A program made the translations under genes and the position numbers. Positions 1-14,400 of a stretch of 64,000 bases of DNA are shown piece after piece. Origin of the DNA: Malus domestica (Eukaryota; Streptophyta; Magnoliopsida; Rosales; Rosaceae); NCBI RefSeq assembly GCF_042453785.1, contig NC_091670.1, forward strand, positions 33,615,501 to 33,679,500. Reading direction: 5' to 3'. How positions within the stretch are numbered: position 1 is the first letter of the stretch; each line of letters begins with the position of its first letter. The notes under the pieces were generated by a model. That model worked only from the letters and a program-made list of their open reading frames with translations. It had not been told where the DNA came from and made no database searches.

Positions 1-1235
1 AGCAAGACAAGTGATCTCCAGTTATTGTTTTAGCCTTGGTTCTTGAGTTAAGTTTACTTAGTTAACAAAGTGTCAATACTAGCACACTCTACAAAGTTTA
101 TCTCTAACAATGATTATTTGGATATAAAGGTAATTTTGCAAAGTATTGAACATGACGAAGTTTTTGGCCGGAAAAACCCACATTTGGGTTAAAAAACCAA
201 GCTCTCCATTGAGTGCAATCTACTAGTGTAAACAAGGTTCATACAAAGACCACACAAGCTCAATTCCTATATTCCTATCTATGGAGCAGCTTTACCTTTG
301 TGCAACCTTACTTTACACAAGATGAACTCCTTCGGTCTTCATGAAGTGGCAGCTCCTTCTGAACTCTTCACCTTGTGGCACCGATATCAACACGGTCAAT
401 GAAATGATATGATGTTATGATGTGCTCATGAAATGAGGATTCAATGACTAGTCCGGTTCTCCAGTCAAGTAGTTAAAGAATAACCTAACATGAATCCAAA
501 TGCTTAGTCTAAGAAAGATATGAAAATTTGAAGATTAGACCTAGAACTTAATGCAAAACCATGAACACAATGCAACCCTAATATGCAATGATTGGGTATT
601 TGTGCATAAGATGGTTTTGTGGCTAGAGTTTCGGTTTTGAAACTTAAGAAGTAGCTCTAGGCTAAAGCACTATTTTTCTTGAACTATCAATAACCTAGCC
701 AAGAGACAAATGAAACCTTGAAAACCCTTTTAATGGAAAAAATGGATGTTTCAGACAAAAAGGTACAAGGAGACACGTGTCACAAGCCAAAGAAATATTT
801 TCAGATTAAGGGTGAGAAATCCATGCACAGGAAAATGTGTCAGATAGCCCATGTGGGCTATCTTAATTTTCATGCCTAGATAGCTGGATATCAGAAGGAG
901 TTATGACGAGACAATTCCACTAAACAAAAGAAACCGAAAAAAAACAAGCTTGACATGCATATGCAAATGAATGAATCAAACCTTTTTTTGTAGTGAAGAT
1001 GACTGGAGCCTTGACAATTTAATTCCAGCAGAAATCCCATATCAGCATTGTCCCCTAACTCTAAATTATGAGTATGTATGGTAACATTTACATTTTTTTA
1101 CAACGAAAGCCAAACAATAAACCTAATACTTAACACCAGCTGATATCTTCGTCATGACAGTCCACCTTTCTAGGGGCTGAGAAGATTCACATAGGCATTT
1201 CAGCCTTTCCCTTGTCATCATCGTGCGATTCACCA
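1..1235. other. Upstream intergenic DNA, no gene seen
   Basis: No convincing coding region, RNA gene or structured repeat is visible in this AT-rich stretch. A palindromic ACGTGT-type core lies near 773-782, but a single core is not enough to call a regulatory site. It forms the distal upstream region of the strawberry-notch gene, separated from it by the hAT-type element. Confidence 0.5.
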
Positions 1236-1243
1236 GTGCTAGG

Positions 1244-2104
1244 TAGGGAAGGGCAAAATACCCGCGGTTATGGGTAATCGCGGTTAACCGCCTATTTAAA
1301 CTTTACGGTTACGGTTATAGTTAACCGTTTAGATAAATAAACAGTTATGGGTATAACCATTTACCCCTGAAATTTAAATGGGTGGTTATGGGTATTAACC
1401 GTGGTTATAAACGGGTAACCGCTTACCCATTTATTTTATATATGTAAAATTAACACAAACCATGTTCTTGGTTCAATAATCTTTAGCACACAATAAATTA
1501 GCAAGGAATTCATCGGTCATTCTCTCAATAACACTGTTGTAGGAATGATGATATCCGCAAGGAATTCGTCAAATTAATTTAAATTCATTGCGGGTAACCA
1601 TGAAATTGACTGAAATGTCTTCGAAACAATTTTTGTAACCCAATAATATTTAGCAAATATTATATTACCTTCATTGGTAACAGTTAAAAATATCGTCCGT
1701 AAACTATTATTTCAATTATTGGAATGGTATAAGGACTTAAAAAATTAAAATACGGAAATGTATGATGAATGTACCTATAACGGTGTTTAATTGTCAAAAA
1801 AAAAGAAAATTATGACAATTTTTTTTTAATTTTCAAGTTGTTAAAAAACATGATGGGTGAAAAAGGGGTAATGATAAAAAAAAGAAAAGATAAATGGGTT
1901 AAAAATGGTAAATGAGTATTAAACGGTTACGGTTAAATAGGTATACGGATATGAGAATGGTTAAACATTTATAAACGGTTATGGGTATGAGTATAACCGT
2001 TTAGGCAATTACCCAATGGGTAAACGGTTATACGGGTATGAGCATAAATGATTATAGGTAAATAACTGCAGTTACCCGTCCGCTACACCCGTTGCCCATC
2101 CCTA
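1244..2104. mobile_element. Non-autonomous hAT-type DNA transposon
   Basis: The left end TAGGGAAGGGCAA matches the reverse complement of the right end (TAGGGATGGGCAA) with one mismatch. The element is flanked by the perfect 8-bp direct repeat GTGCTAGG at 1236-1243 and 2105-2112. Eight-bp duplications with short TAGGG-type inverted ends are the hallmark of hAT transposons. The 861-bp interior has no transposase frame and is full of degenerate GGTTATGGGTA / AACCGTTTA motifs in both orientations, strongest near the ends. It ends 330 bp before the FGT1 start codon. Confidence 0.85.
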
Positions 2105-2434
2105 GTGCTAGGACTTGAACCATTTGGTGCTTGGTTAAAAAGAAATAGAAAATGGAGAAGGTCACGTGCCTTGTGCACGTGCCAGGCTGAGCCAATACGG
2201 GAGATGGAGCGAAATCTCAAACGTCACACTGATCTCATAAATCACAGTCCACCGAGGCAAAAACGCAAACACAGAAAAAAAGTGGGAAACCCCAAGACTC
2301 CCAAACCCTCTCTTCGCGCCTTAACCTCTCTCTTTCTCCCCTTCTCTCTCTCAATCAAATCCAAACCATTCCCCAAACAATTGAGCCGTTTGAGAGCAAA
2401 GGGAGGAGGAGGGGGGCGGCAATACTGATCCACC
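2105..2434 (+). promoter_or_regulatory. FGT1 proximal promoter and 5' UTR
   Basis: This is the stretch between the hAT element and the start codon. It has a pyrimidine-rich leader (CTCTCTCTTTCTCC near 2325-2350) typical of plant 5' UTRs and a purine run just before ATG 2435. Short open frames here have no protein-like character and are not called as genes. The transcription start cannot be fixed from the sequence. Confidence 0.5.
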
Positions 2435-5400
2435 ATGATGCAGCAGCATCAACCTCCGCCAGTCCCACTGCAATCGCAGACCGCCGGAACCCCAGCCGGA
2501 GTGCAGGTCCGCTGCGCCGGCTGCGGCAAGATCCTGACTTTGGACGCAGGGGTCACCGAATTCGCCTGCGACGCCTGCCAATTGCCCCAAATGTTGCCGC
2601 CCGAGCTGATGACCCGAGCCCAGGCATATGCCCAGGCCCGCGCTCCGCCTCCGCCCCATGTTGCGCCTCACGGCGTTGATCCTTCGAAGATCCAGCTTCC
2701 CTGCGCTAATTGCAAGGCCATCCTCAACGTGCCTCATGGCCTCGCGAGGTTCCGGTGCCCTCAGTGCCAAGTTGACCTGGCTGTCGATGTCTCGAAGCTC
2801 CAGCAGTTCTTCCCGCCCCGTCTGCCCCTGCCTCCTCCACCCGAGGAGGTCAATGAGGTAACTGTTTGGTTGCTGAGAATTTTCGGGAATGTAGAAGTAT
2901 GGATTACAAATGCACTATGAGCTAGAAGTATTTTGCTTTGTTAACATAATCCTTTTATAGATATGGTTTCTTGGTAGTTAGAACAAGTAAAAGGCTTAGG
3001 ACTTGGGTGAATACTGTGGATTATTTTTTGCGAGATACTCCGAGTCTCCGAAAAATGTATGTTAGAAAGTTTCACTTTTGTGTAGTTCCATTACTTCCTA
3101 CGATGAATATTTCAGTTTCTAGCTAGTATGGACTCGTGTGGAATTGCTTTTAAAAACGCTGAAAGAGCGTTTGGTAAAAATGTTATTGGAACCAATCCTT
3201 AGTAAAAGTGCAAGTGAATCCTGGAAGAACACTTATGTGCTTTCTGGTGCTTCTTGCAAGAAGCACGTCAAGTTATTTTGGAACCCTTTTAACATTTTCT
3301 TTAAAAGCGCTTTCAGTCGTTTAAAAGTTCCAAATGAGCCCTATATATTGGAGGTTTCAACTAGGGGATTTGTATTTCGGGATGTTGTTCTTGTTTGTAA
3401 TACTTTGATTCCTGTTTTGGTATGACTGACTGTTTGACCACTATCAATTTTTAACTGTCCACTAATGTGTTCAAAGCCTCTGCCTTTCCATCATGTTTGG
3501 TTTTCCATTGGAGTTTAAAGTAATTTAACGGCATGAAAGGGAAACTTTTTGGGTGGGGTGGGGGGTGAAACTTCCACCAGGTCACTTAAATTAAAGAAGA
3601 TTTATTTCAGTTCAGAGACACTGTGCAGCATTCAAACTGGCAAAGCCTAGGGACTCAAACATAAAATCCGTTTGTGTTTCCAGTAAAGTATAACTTATTT
3701 TCAGAACTGACCAAAGCTTAATTGTGATCACCAAAAGCTGCATATCTTTTGGACCGATTATGTTTTATATAGGATCACAACTGTAGCATTGTGGTGTTGC
3801 ACTCCTTGGAGTCCATTTATGAAAATATATGTCAGTGAGGAGCATCTATCTTAAGTCTGCAAAGCAAATTCATGTTTCTGGTCTTGGCTTTGTTTATTCT
3901 ACGAAGTTAAAAAATGAGCACTCTTATAGAATGTTATCTTTTGAAATGATATTATCAGATACATGTAGGCTTATACTTTCCTGGCTGCATCAAACATGTC
4001 AGGTCGCCATCGAAGTAGAGCGAGAAGAGGATGAAGGTGGCAAGGCAGGCGAAACATTTACAGACTATGTGAGTATTTTTGTTTGCCATTAACAAGTACG
4101 ATGTGATTTATGTTCATAACTGCTGAGGCCTCATGGTTACAAGTTCTATCTTGGAGTTTTCTTTCTATTTGACAATGTCAGTGTCTTGACTTTTATTTAA
4201 ACCACTTGAACCGGCATCTCAGATACATTTTATGTTACTTTTATGTAGCGCCCTCCAAAACTATCCATTGGCCCTCCTCATCCAGATCCTGTTGTGGAAA
4301 CATCGTCCTTGGCTGCTGTGCAGCCACCTGAGCCCACTTATGATCTGAAAATCAAGGATGATTTGGAAAATTTAAAGGCTTTGTCATGCTTACAGATTGA
4401 GACATTGGTCTATGCTTGTCAGGTTGCGGTCCTGTTCTCGTGACGCTTTATTACTTGTAAATTGTCTGCTCCATTGTAAAGTTGTGTTTGCTTCCTTGAC
4501 AGAGACACCTGCAGCATCTTCCAAGTGGTGAGAGGGCAGGATTCTTTGTTGGGGATGGAGCTGGTGTGGGGAAAGGTCGAACAATAGCAGGGTTAATATG
4601 GGAGAATTGGCACCGTGGGATGAGGAAAGCAGTGTAAGTTTTTGGTTGCAGTTTGTTGGCAGATTTTAAGAGTCATTTGCATAAAAGGATAAAACAGTGC
4701 CCCCCACGATCGAAAAGGATGACATGGAAAAAATAATCTCTGCGGCCTTATTTTAAGCTCCCATCAATTGGAGTTGTTGCTTAGTTTTAATTATAACTGT
4801 TACTGTCAGCCAATTACTGATTGATAGTTACATTTGAGGATCACTTATAGAAATGTCTTCTTATTACATATTACACTTGGGAAGTTAAAACACTAGCAGC
4901 AGAAGTAAATGCACAATGTCCGAAAAAAAGATATCATATTAGTTACTGTGTGTTCAGTGACAAAAAAAAAAAAAAAGAAAAAAAAAAGAAAAAAAAGAAG
5001 AAGTACCACATTAAAACGTGGCCTGTTTGTACTAAGTTTTGCTCCTTGGGACTGGTAAAAAATTTCAAACACATGGGTTTCTTTATCAAACAATCTCACT
5101 TGTGGGAGTTTCAGTAATTTTCTTTACGTTAATATTGGTAAAAAGCACTTCGTAACTGGCTTTTGTTTTGTTGGTTGGAATTGCAATACTGAATATTTTC
5201 GAGGCCGGAACTGTGCTTTTCAACTCTTTGTTTAATGCTTTCTCCTCTCTGCGTTGATTCTAAAACAGGTGGGTTTCTGTTGGTTCAGACTTGAAGTTTG
5301 ATGCGAGAAGAGACTTAGATGATGTAGGTGCAACTTGCATTGAAGGTAAATGTGCTTGGTCTAGTTTTCTTGTGTGTGTGTGCGCGCGCGCACTTTTTTA

Positions 5401-8400
5401 AACGTGCTTGGTCTAATTCTATTTGTATATTTAGAAGTACAATTTCGTATACCGGGACGAATTGTGAAAATCATTCATGTAAAATTGCATATATAAAGTT
5501 CTTCCTCATCTGTGTAGTACATGAAGTTATTGCACGGTGTGTTGCTGTGTTAATGGTTTTGTTTTGCGGTGTCATAATTTGATTCAAGCTTAATGACATT
5601 TGAAAATTATGTGAGGATGATTTAATTGTTGAAAGAAGCTTAGAACTGCTAGGGAAAAATGGTACAGATGCATTTGGCCCAAAGTTGTGGGTCATTCATG
5701 TAAAATTGCATATATAAACTTCTTCCTCATCTGTGTAGTACATGAAGTTATTGCACGGTGTGTTGCTGTGTTAATGGTTTTGTTTTGCGGTGTCATAATT
5801 TGATTCAAGCTTAATGACATTTGAAAATTATGTGAGGATGATTTAATTGTGGAAAGAAGCTTAGAACTGCTAGGGAAAAATGGTACAGATGCATTTGGCC
5901 CAAAGTTGTGGGTCACTGGTAAGTTAGTGGTGATGGTAATTCTATAGAATGCTACTCAAACTATGCTTTAAGTCCTGGATTTCCCTTATTCTAGAAAATG
6001 ATACTTGATGCTTTTATTCAAAATGTGAAGGATCGTTACCTTTTCTAAAACTCTTTGATTTGGCATGCATTTGGATATCTCATTGTTTGGTTAAAGGGTT
6101 GTGGCATGAGATGACAACACGTGCCAAAAATAGAACAGGAAGACAGTTCAAAACAGATTAAATTTTCAGATAGGGTAGGGCATCGGGACTCTGCTTAGGT
6201 TTTAGCTGCAGGTTGCTGATTTTTTGAATTTAAAAAAAAAATCTCCAATTGGGATTGAGCCTTTCTTCCATCATGGGGGACTCTATGATTCTGAACAATA
6301 TCACAATAGATATAATCTTGTTTGCAGTACACGCCTTGAACAAGCTGCCTTATTCCAAACTTGATTCGAAGTCTGTTGGCGTCAAGGAGGGCGTTGTTTT
6401 TCTGACATACAGCAGCCTCATTGCATCCTCTGAGAAAGGTCGTTCACGTATGGGGCAGCTTGTGCAGTGGTGTGGACCAGGATTTAATGGTCTTGTTGTA
6501 TTTGATGAGGTAGTATATTTTTGTTTTAAATGGTTTGCTGAAGATTTTTAACATATGGTTTAATTGATGGAATGAAATATTCCATGGTGTCAATATGTTC
6601 TGCTTTTCATGCTAAAGGTCAATGGCTTCATTGTAGTGCCACAAGGCCAAAAATCTGGTGCCTGAATCTGGAAGTCAGCCAACACGTACTGGTGAAGCAG
6701 TTCTTGAAATTCAGGTTTGTCCTATCAGATTTTTGAAAGCACATATATTGCCTTCTGTTCTTTATCTATAGCTTTCTGTTCTTTATTTATGTTACTTTTC
6801 AAAGTTTAGATCAATGATTTCATTTTGGGTAATTTAATAGGCATATTTAAGATACTTGAGTTTGCAGAATCTGCATCTTGTATTTTACTTTGTAAAATCT
6901 GATACAACTCCTCTTCTGACACATTATGCGCCTGACTGCAATAGCTATGGTTCCTCTATACAATAATAAATATACCTTTGCAGTAAAAGGGCCAGAATAG
7001 CATTAAGTTAGTGCCTGACTGCAATAACTATGGTTCCTCTATACAATAATAAATATACCTTTGCAGTAAAAGGGCCAGAATAGCATTAAGTTAGTGTATT
7101 AAGTTATTGACCCATAATGTTTTTCTTTCTATTGTCACAGGCTAAGCTTCCTGAAGCTCGTGTTATTTATTGTTCAGCAACTGGTGCATCCGAACCACGA
7201 AATTTGGGTTACATGGTACGCCTTGGTCTTTGGGGCCCTGGAACATCTTTTTCTGATTTCCGTGAATTTCTAGGTGGGTTTTTCACGGAATACCCATACA
7301 TTTGTTTGTCTTATTTATAAACTTTTACTCACTTCTTATAGAAGGGGGATCATTTTTTCTAACAGCACAGCGTGTGTAGGTGCTCTTGAGAAAGGAGGCG
7401 TTGGAGCACTCGAACTTGTTGCCATGGATATGAAAGCAAGGTAACAACCCTGAGAATAATTACATGTAAAATATACTTTAGGAGCAAAAGCGATGGAATA
7501 AGGATCTAAATTGGGGACTCAATTCTGTGACTTACATTCCAGCTCTTAAATCATATATAGATCACGTAGTGTTCATCTCAGCTGGAATGTATATGGGTCA
7601 GGATTGGGGAACACACCTTTTTGACACACTTTATTAGGACCCACTCTGTAACTTTTTTCAATGATTCGAACCATTTGTATGTCAATTCACCATTCATAGA
7701 TCATCCTTGCAAAAAATTAGACGAGTCCAATATCATTAAGACACTCATTTGTAGTGAAGAAAATGTATGAATGTGGTTCTACAAAGAAACACTATTAAAA
7801 TGACTGCCATTTAATCCAATGGTCATATGGTTTGAATTTGAGTGATTTTTGGTATACATGATCTTTGAGGAAAGACATGAAAGATAGACAGTTAGATTGT
7901 TGAAATTCATTATGGATGGGCCCTACAAAATGCCAGTCCTCAACGCCCTTATCATAATGCCATCATTGTTATGATGTAAAAATGCGTGTTTTGATATTTT
8001 AGGGGGATGTACGTATGCCGTACTCTTAGCTACAAAGGGGCAGAGTTTGAAGTTGTTGAAGCACCGCTAGAAGCTGAAATGATGGTATACAATACATGTC
8101 TTATTGTGGCTCTGATGTTGAGGGGGAAAGTTTTCTCTCTGATTACTTGAAATTTAAATTATATGCACAGTTTTTTATTCTTTTATGTTACTTTGTTGTC
8201 TTCTTAGGACATGTACGGAAAAGCAGCTGAATTTTGGACAGAACTGCGACAGGATATACTAACTGCATCTGAATTTCTTGCTAATGAAAAGCCTGTTTCT
8301 AGTCAAGTGTGGCGATTATATTGGGCCAGCCATCAGGTATTAGTCTATGTTCCTGGATGTTTGTTGTTTTAAAATTACAGTTTTCTAAACTTTTCACAAT

Positions 8401-11400
8401 ATGCTTTCAGATTTTTTTTTAATAACTTTTTTATTATGCTTTTGTGCATATCTTGCAGCGTTTCTTTAGACACATGTGCATGTCAGCTAAGGTGCCGGCT
8501 GCTGTAAGACTAGCTAAGCAAGCATTGATGGATGGCAAGTGTGTGGTTATTGGCCTTCAGAGTACTGGAGAGGCACGAACTGAGGAGGCTGTGACCAAAT
8601 ATGTAAGCGAATTGGTTATTTTTGTTGTACTTGGCTTTTGATTTGTGCATTATTTAGTTTTGTGTTCCTTGCTTAAGCAGGGTCTTGAACTTGATGATTT
8701 TATTTCCGGACCTCGAGAACTTTTACTGAAATTTGTTGAGGAAAATTATCCCTTGCCTGAAAAGCCTGAACCTCTCGAAGGTATATATGCGATTTACTAT
8801 TGTTTGCAATAATTTATTTTAATGTAACTACCAATTTACTTTCTAGAGTTATACTAGGAGAAGATAGTGTGAAGGAGCTGCAGCGGAAGAGGCACTCAGC
8901 AACTCCTGGTGTTTCAATGAAAGGGAGAGTGAGGAAAGTTGCAAAATGGAAACCTGCAAGTGATGATGAAAGTGATGAAGAATCTGAAAGTGAGTTCCTA
9001 GAAATTGGCTTATCTCTAATGCTTGAATTTGGGCCCTTAATATTAGTTGTCTTTGGTATCTTGCTGTTCTTCAGAATAAGTTTGCAAGCATGTTTTGTTT
9101 GGATTCTCATTGTCACCTTGAAGGAAATACTTCTGTGGTTCTTATTGATGCATCACTTTTAGCCTGTTTGCAGAGTGCACCTACTGAAGCATTCAGCTTA
9201 ACTGTTCATATATTTTTATTTAGAATCTTTTCCTTTTAGGGCACATCAATTATAGCGGATTGTATTTTATGTAGTTGAAAAATGATGCAACTAGTCAAGT
9301 ACCTTTCCTTATTCCCAAGCTTTCTTTGATTAATGCAGCTGAGTCTGCTCAGGAATCTACTGAATCTGACGATGAGTTTCAAATTTGTGAAATTTGCCAA
9401 TCTGAGGAGGTAATTCCATTTGGCATGTTAAGATGGTTGTTCTTGCAATATGTTACTTATCCATGAGATGCTGCAGGAAAGAAAGAAACTGCTTCATTGT
9501 TCCTGTTGTGGGCAACTGGTCCATGCTGCATGTCTTATCCCACCTGTGACAGATGAAGTATCAGTAGACTGGTCATGCCATTCATGCAAGGAAAAAACAG
9601 ATGAATTTTTGAAAAGAAGACAAGAGTATATAGCTGTACTTACGAAAAGGTTAGTTTAATTTGATTCTTTTTTCCCACAAGAGTTTCATATATAATAACT
9701 TAATTTTTCATGACATGTTGATGTCTTATTTATAACTTTATAACCACATCAATGAGATTTTCATAACCTTTTAGGTATGAAGAAGCTTTGGCTCGTAAGT
9801 TAAACATATTGGAGATAGTTCGTTCTTTGGATCTTCCGAACAATCCTTTGGATGATATCATTGATCAGGTAGTGGCGATGTTCTTTCTCTCTCTGTCTCA
9901 TGTAATTTTGAAAATACTAAATCACATATTCATTGTTAAATTGCATCCACCTTCGTAGAGCCTCCATGCTTGTTCTTTTTTTCCCTAAAATCTAACTGGA
10001 AAAGCCTTGCCTATAATTTGTTAGATACTGTAGGCTGTTATGCCATGTTGTAGTCTAATTCTATCTTCATTTTGTAGAAGTGTTAGATTCTGAAATCCTT
10101 AAGAGTTAGTAGGTCCAAAGTCCAAACTGAACAAGTCTTTTCCATAAGTTTGACCATACTTATGGAAGGGAAGGTTTTGGTCATAAATTTATGTATAGTA
10201 ATACAGCCATCTCTTATTGTATATCTATGGTGTATGTCTGTGGCATAATGTTGCCTAGACATTGACATCATAAAGGATATCAAAGAAATGAGCTATCTTT
10301 TCCAGGACAGATTTCTTGCCACTGCAAAGAGAGAAGGGGATGATTCTGTCAACTGAGACATGAGGAGTGTCTTATTCTTCAGTCTTCATAACAGTGACAT
10401 AAGTTATGTAGGCATAATGGAGAGGGTACTCAGAATTAAATCCAGTTCTCAACTTGGGATAGGTTTATTTTTTCTGACCTCCGAATCTTTTTAAGGCTCA
10501 AAAATTGGATCCTGCGCCAGCTTTGCTTTTTAAGAAATCCTCAATGGTTGACCACGTTAGGAAATAGATAGGTGAAACAATATCCATGAGCTCATTCAAA
10601 GTCCTACTGGATTAAGCATACTCTTCATAAGCATCATAATGAAAAAATAATAAATGTATCCGTTTTAATCTCAAGGGCTTGTATGTTTCCTTTACTAATG
10701 GTGCTTATAGGTCATTAAACTTGCTCCATAATAGAGAACCCCTGACTGGATTTACCCTTTTGGTTTTGTTCACACCGATTTGTACCATTCTTACTGGTCC
10801 TGCTATTCAAACTGGGTTGCTTGTGTCACACTGATTCAAAGGAAATGCTAATTTCCATTCTGCATATTTAATTGTTTATAACAATACTATGTAGGTATCT
10901 TACACTTGATATGAAAACATTCCGGCCAGCATGAGCAGGCATGACAATGTATATGCATGTAACTCTTAATTCAAAGACTTAAAATAGGTGGTTAAAGGGT
11001 CCTACCATAAAAAAAAGATGGTAGGCAAAAGAGGCCATTGATCGAAAGGTAGCTTGTTTATTTCCATTTTCAGTCTATACTTGACAATCAGTCTTGTTCC
11101 GTTTACAAAGCTCTAACATGATCCCATCTAAGAGTCACTTTGCCAAGACTGTCTGCTTCATTCCAGATTCTAAACTAATGTTCATATTCTACAGCACTAT
11201 ACAGAATATCTCAACTTTATCTGTTTATTGAGCAGAATTTTTTTCTTATTTTTCTCTTGGGGTGGGTGTCAGCTTGGAGGCCCTGATAAAGTAGCAGAAA
11301 TGACTGGAAGGCGAGGTATGCTTGTGAGGGCATCTGGTGGAAAAGGTGTTACCTATCAGGCACGGAACACGTGAGTTATGGTATTTTTTTCACTCTTACT

Positions 11401-14400
11401 TATTTGAAGTCATTTTTAAATTGGCTAAACTGTATTTTGGTTTAGGAAGGAAATTTCCATGGAGATGGTAAACATGCATGAGAAGCAGCTTTTCATGGAC
11501 GGCAAGAAGTTGGTTGCCATCATTTCTGAAGCTGGATCTGCTGGTGTGTCTTTGCAGGCAGATAGAAGAGCTACAAATCAGGTATGCCTATATTTTCTAT
11601 AACTTATCTTCTCAACAGTAGCTGACTTACAGCGGAGTGAAACTGGATAGTATCTTTTCATCACCTCTCCCTCATCAAATTACAAGCATTCTAAAATTTA
11701 ACAACAGAGACGAAGGGTACATCTTACTCTGGAACTTCCTTGGAGTGCTGATCGAGCAATTCAACAGTTTGGAAGAACTCATCGGTCAAATCAAGCCTCC
11801 GCTCCTGAATACAGGTAGATAGACACTATATGTAAAAATTGTTTCTTTTATTTGGCTCACCAGTGTTATGCTGGTTGCTAAATTAGTGTTGACTAGTTTT
11901 CTCTTGACCTTTAATTTGGAAATGACTTCTAGAAAAGTTGTGACCTATCTACCTTTTACTGTTAGAAGCAAGGGCTTGTCCACTGTGCCAGTACACTTTG
12001 ATGTATCAGAGTGACTAGTTGAAGGAATCAGATCCTGATATCCTTTATTAGTTTTTTAGTGAAACCAAGTATCCTTAATTACTGAATCCTCTATCTGACA
12101 TACGATAGGTTTTGGTTGAATCTTTGGTCAATCCAACTCAAGGGCCGGCTTTACATCCAATTGAGTTTTGTCTCTTAATCAATAAAATTGAGATTACATA
12201 AGAAAATTTTCTATTTATTCGTTTGTCGTTTTCTGATCAGTGTGATTACTAATTAGTTATTAAATGCACGCTATTACAGATATGAGAATCATGCATGGTT
12301 AGTTGTTTTTTCCAGTTGATGAGCTGGTTTCATCCTTTATTTCTTTTGCAGGCTTATTTTTACTAACCTTGGTGGAGAGCGTCGATTTGCATCCATCGTA
12401 GCAAAGAGATTAGAATCTCTTGGAGCACTAACACAGGGTGACCGCAGGTTACTTGAATTTCATCTATGTAGATTTGGTAGTTGTTATTATTGTGGTATAA
12501 GAACGTGTATTGGATTTTTATTCTCCATCCTGTGAGTGATTTGCTTGTCTCATTATTTGGTTTGATGTAATGCAGGGCAGGGCTATCATTGAGTGCCTAT
12601 AACTACGATAGTGCTTATGGAAAGAAGGCCTTGATGTTGATGTATAGAGGAATCATGGAGCAGGTTTGTATGAACGTCTTCTGAAAAATAATCTCTCTCC
12701 ATAATGTATGAATACAAGTAAAAATTAAATTGTGATGGAAAATAACTTGAAGTCAATTTTCAGGATTCTCTGCCTGTTGTGCCGCTAGGATGTTCATCAG
12801 AAAAACCGGAAACAATCCAAGATTTTATTGAGAAGGCTAAAGCTGCTCTTGTTCTTGTAGGAATAGTTAGGGATGGTAATGGTTTTGAACTATTGTGTTG
12901 TACTATGCTGGATAGAATATTTAATGGCTCCATTTTATTCCCCACATGTGTTCTAAATTATGTGTTAGTACAGTTAATTGATTTAAAAAATTTATTTTCC
13001 GTAATAGAATGTCACAGAGAATTTGCTTTTAACTATATTTTATTTTCTTGGTGGTGACCTACTCTTCTTATATATGATGTAGCTCATGGGAAAGATCATG
13101 GCAGGCTCGCTGGCCGTATAATTGAATCAGATATGCATGATGTTGGACGTTTCCTCAATCGGATTTTAGGAGTACCGCCTGATATACAGAATAGGTCTGT
13201 GATTGACATGTCAATTAAAATATAGTTTACTTATAGTAGTTAAAGTTGGGTTTCATATGCTGATATCATTATAATACACAGGCTGTTTGAGTGTTTCGTT
13301 AGCATTTTGGATCATATTGTCCATAATGCACGCATTGAAGGGAATCTGGACTCTGGGATTGTTGATATGAAAGCTAATGTTATAGAGCTACAAGGAACTC
13401 CAAAGGTCAAGCATTGCTTAATTGTTGCTTGTTTGATTTACATTTTATATTTATATTGACTTCCAATTTGTTGCAGACTGTTTACGTAGATCAAATGTCT
13501 GGAGCTTCGACAGTGCTTTTTACATTTACCCTGGATCGTGGGGTCACGTGGGAGGTACTTTTGTTTTCAAGTGACTAGTTGAGTGGTGGCTTATTACTAT
13601 GTCTATGCCAATTCACATACTAAACTATGTTTATCTTTCGTAGTCTGCGAGTGCCATGCTTGAAGAGAAACAAAAGGATGGACTTGGTTCTGCCAATGAT
13701 GGATTCTATGAATCTAGGAGGGAATGGTTGGGAAGACGTCATGTCATGTTAGCCTTTGAGAGGTACTGCATCTGAAGTTTGTTATGCATATTCATGTATT
13801 GTTCTGCTGATTTTTTCTCAAGTGAAGTTGTTTATGTTCTATTAGAATGAAGATCCTCTCCGGATCCTCTTTGTGAGGATCCTGGGGATCCTCAAATCGT
13901 ATTCGTTCATCGTACATCGTGTGGTCAGAAGTTATTTTAAATATAATATTTTTATTTAAAATTAAACATAAACAGTACTTGACGAAAATTGGCCGCACGA
14001 TGTACGATAAACAGACACGATTTGAGGATTCCCAGGATCCTCACAAAGAGGATCCGGAGAGGATCCTCGTTCATTTTATTATTAATTTATTATAATATTA
14101 TTTTTCTTCTGAGTTTTTCTTCAGCATTATTATAATGTACTTTCCCTTCATGGTTCTTGTGCTTCAATTAGTGTATCTTTCTACTTCATTTTCTGGTTTC
14201 ATTGTTTTACCCTAAATATGTTTCAGTTCTACTTCCGGATTGAACAAGATAGTCCGCCCTGCGGTGGGAGAGTCAGTAAGGTACCAAATTTATGCTTTAT
14301 GTGCTTCATTCATCTTTGTTCTAAAATAAATATATTTCACTTTCACCTACTGCTTTTCCCCTATCCAGAGAAATGCCTCTGTCAGAGCTAAAAAGCAAAT

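Noticed and set aside
1244-2104. Interstitial telomeric repeat
   Set aside because: The GGTTA-rich content resembles telomere words, but there is no TTTAGGG array. The inverted ends and 8-bp duplication show a transposon.
2105-2428. A 107-codon open frame directly before FGT1
   Set aside because: It starts inside the hAT target duplication and runs through the pyrimidine-rich leader. Its composition is basic and low-complexity with no family features, so it reads as 5' UTR.
5471-5916. Two nearly identical 74-codon minus-strand frames
   Set aside because: They are the two copies of the intronic 221-bp duplication. The apparent conservation comes from the recent duplication, not from selection on a protein.
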